Shown here: piece by piece, positions 61,701-64,000 of the stretch
Layout: every line of letters starts with the position of its first letter
Numbering within the stretch: position 1 is the first letter of the stretch
NCBI GenBank assembly: GCA_001414345.1
Contig: LLCB01000125.1
Location: forward strand, 94,726 to 158,725
DNA: 64,000 bases
Reading direction: 5' to 3'
From: Hymenoscyphus infarciens
Taxonomy: Eukaryota > Ascomycota > Leotiomycetes > Helotiales > Helotiaceae
The notes under the pieces: generated by a model
The model's input: only the letters and a program-made list of their open reading frames with translations
Told to the model about the DNA's origin: nothing
The model's database searches: none
Made by a program: the position numbers and the translations under genes

Positions 61701-63254
61701 AGAAAGTACTTTCTTATATTTCTTAGATATAAAATATAATAGCTAGTTTTAAAAATATTAAACTAGCTATTCTCTAAGTACTCTCTATTATTCTTCTCTT
61801 AAAAGCTTAATTATATATCTTTTAGAAATTATTAAATAAGTTAATCTTCTTTATAGTCTAAAATTCTATAAACTATATATAAATCGCTTCTTAGTATAAG
61901 TGTTTTAAAAGCTAGAAAATCTTAAGAGTAAGAAAAGAGCTAAAAAAAGATAATATTATATTACTACTAAGATATAAGAAAGTTATATAAGAGATAAGAT
62001 CTATAGATATTAAGTACTAATAGCTTCTACTTTCTCTTTATCTTATCTATTATTATCTTATTAAGTATTATAGCTATATAAAACTAAGACTTATATTAGA
62101 ATATCTTCTAAAAGTAATACTAAAGAAAGTAAAGTGTCTTATATTATTAGGAAAAAGACTTTAGAAGTTACTTTCTAGACTTAGGTTAGTATTTCTCTAA
62201 AGTAAACTAAGTTTATAAACTTTGAAAAATAACTATAAATAGAATTAAGATTCTATTATTATATGAAATTTAGACTTAATAATAAATATAAAAATAGCTT
62301 ATTCTAAACCTAGTTTTACTAAAGTTATAGATATTCTTCTAGTCTATTATACTTTCTATACGCTTTATTAAGTATATATTAAAATATAGTAAAATCTTCT
62401 TTTTTATATATTATAAGAGTTTTAGTATAGATTATCTTAAGTTAGTTCTTATTATATCTATAATACTAGTCTCTCTAGTTATAACTTAATATATATAAAC
62501 TACTATCTACTTTTAGAATATAATTTATACTAGTATATATACTTCTTTTTATTACTTAATAGCTAATATAGATTATCTACTTAGATATAACTTTAAAAAA
62601 GTCTTCTATATATATTTTATTATAGTTTTTATACTCTATTTCTAGTTTATAGCTCTTCTAATAGTTAGATCTTATATATAACTCTATATTAAATTCGTAG
62701 ATAAGCTTTAGAATCTTAGTACTAGAAGTTTCTTAAGAAAGTCTAGAGTATCTCTAGTTCTTTTCTTACTTATAGAATCGAATTTAGATATATTATAGTA
62801 GAGCTAGGATTTTTAAAAGAAGATTAATATATAGTACTTTATTAAGTTAATAAATTAATAGTTTTTAATATACTCTATCTCTCTATAGACTCTATAGAAG
62901 AGATAGAGTCCTAGCGCTACGATTAGATAAATACCTAACTACTTATTAAAGGGAATTCAGTATAGATAAGTTCTAAAGAAGTCTAGAAGCTATAGTAGCT
63001 ATTAGCGACTCTCTCGGATATTTTAGAAAATCGACTTTTTAGTATATTAGTATCTAAATATAGAATAATTCAACGTACTCTACTGCTACTTTTTATACTT
63101 AATTATACTTCGAAGTTAAGAGAATTACGTATTAAGGCTATTTAATTATACTAAAATTATATATACTCGATTATTATAGAAGTTATAGTCTTTGAAAAGA
63201 TACGATTTAAGGTCTTTACTCTTATACGTCTTATACTCTAGATCTTACTATTAT
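55701..63254. other. Decayed AT-rich sequence, unassigned
   Basis: About 7.5 kb. The part at 56150-57350 is less mutated (CG and TG still common) than 57500-63000, which is nearly free of CA and TG. No domain can be named. A short (GTA)n run stands at about 57894-57911. The less-mutated part could be a younger transposon piece, but it has no second copy in this window to compare. Confidence 0.45.
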
Positions 63255-64000
63255 TATAATAGCACGAAATATATACTACTAGCGAAGAGATATATAGAAG
63301 TGCGTTTGAGATTAAATAACGTATATAAATACTAGGTACTAATATAGAAGAAAATAATAAACTGTCTCTTTTCTATACTAAATATAAACGTCTATATATA
63401 AGAGGTTAGAAGCTACTAAGTTCTAATAATAATAATAACCGAGCTCTGTCTAATATAGCTAATACTAAATAATAAGAGCTGAAAAGCTAAATATATAATA
63501 TCTAAACCTTAATCTCTTCTATATATAAATATTAGATATTAATACCTTTAATACTTTACTTATATAAGTATTAGTTATTCGTAATCTTAGCCTAAGAGTA
63601 TTAGTAGTACTTAGAGATATTAGTAGTTTCATAAATACTAAAAATTTAAGATAACGTACTATTATATAATAATTTAGAATAGCGTGCTATTATATTCTCT
63701 CTTCTTAAAAAAGACTTATTCTAAGTCTTTAGTTATTAATTAGTATAGTATTAGGTTAACTAGAGTATTATTTACGTATTTATTATAAAGAATATAACTT
63801 ATCTACTATTATAATATCTAGTAGTTAGAGTAGAGTTAGTAGCTAGTAGTATTATTATTTAAAAGCTAATCACTCTTTATTTACTATTATATACTATATA
63901 ATAATAGATATAAATAGAAGAGAGGCTAATTATTAGCTATTAAGTAGAAAGTAGTATACTACTATAGAGTTATTATATTCTTACTATTATTATATATTAT
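63255..64000 (+). repeat. Ty3/Gypsy-like LTR, cut by the window edge
   Basis: It starts TATAATAGCACGAAATATAT (TG lost to RIP) and matches the reverse complement of 34711-35435 throughout, including AATAATAATAACCGAGCTCT (once here, twice in the other copy) and the block with TAAGTCTTTAGTTATTAATT. Whether it is the 5' or the 3' LTR cannot be decided, because the sequence stops here. Confidence 0.75.

Overview
The window looks like an AT-rich, transposon-filled isochore of a filamentous ascomycete genome. By eye, G+C is about a quarter to a third over most of it. CA and TG dinucleotides are strongly depleted, TA is in excess, and recognisable transposon reading frames carry TAA/TAG where Gln or Trp would be expected. 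That is the signature of repeat-induced point mutation (RIP) acting on CpA. One island of ordinary composition (about 53.94-55.65 kb) holds the only convincing gene. The species cannot be told from the sequence.

Layout. 1-33.3 kb: a nest of Ty1/Copia elements and a family of 1.5-1.8 kb TA-flanked elements without coding capacity. One Copia copy is full length on the + strand (15705-21922, two LTRs of about 430 bp). A second lies on the - strand (7472-15704), broken by two insertions. Two more are fragments (1-4674 and 30203-31477). The TA-flanked elements share a central block but combine two kinds of left end (here L1, L2) with two kinds of right end (R1, R2), and some sit inside others or inside Copia. 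33.3-37.3 kb: unassigned AT-rich DNA and a - strand Ty3/Gypsy relic with a recognisable RNase H; its LTR recurs as a + strand copy at the right edge of the window (63.25-64.0 kb). 37.36-48.09 kb: a three-copy nest of a short LTR retroelement (LTR 170-182 bp, element about 2.2 kb, no recognisable pol). Each copy has TG..CA-type ends (decayed by RIP) and its own exact 5-bp target duplication (TTAAG, CTTAT, TAACT). 48.1-53.9 kb and 55.7-63.2 kb: deeply decayed AT-rich sequence that I cannot assign.

Gene island: a two-exon gene at 54635-55347 (+) predicts a 207-residue protein with a signal peptide and eight cysteines, all in the C-terminal third. A small secreted cysteine-rich gene alone in a RIP-mutated repeat desert is the setting known for many fungal effector genes; the effector role is inference.

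There are no operons, tRNA, rRNA or CRISPR arrays that I can support. The other open frames of 60-180 codons lie inside repeats and follow trinucleotide or hexanucleotide tracts; I do not regard them as genes.
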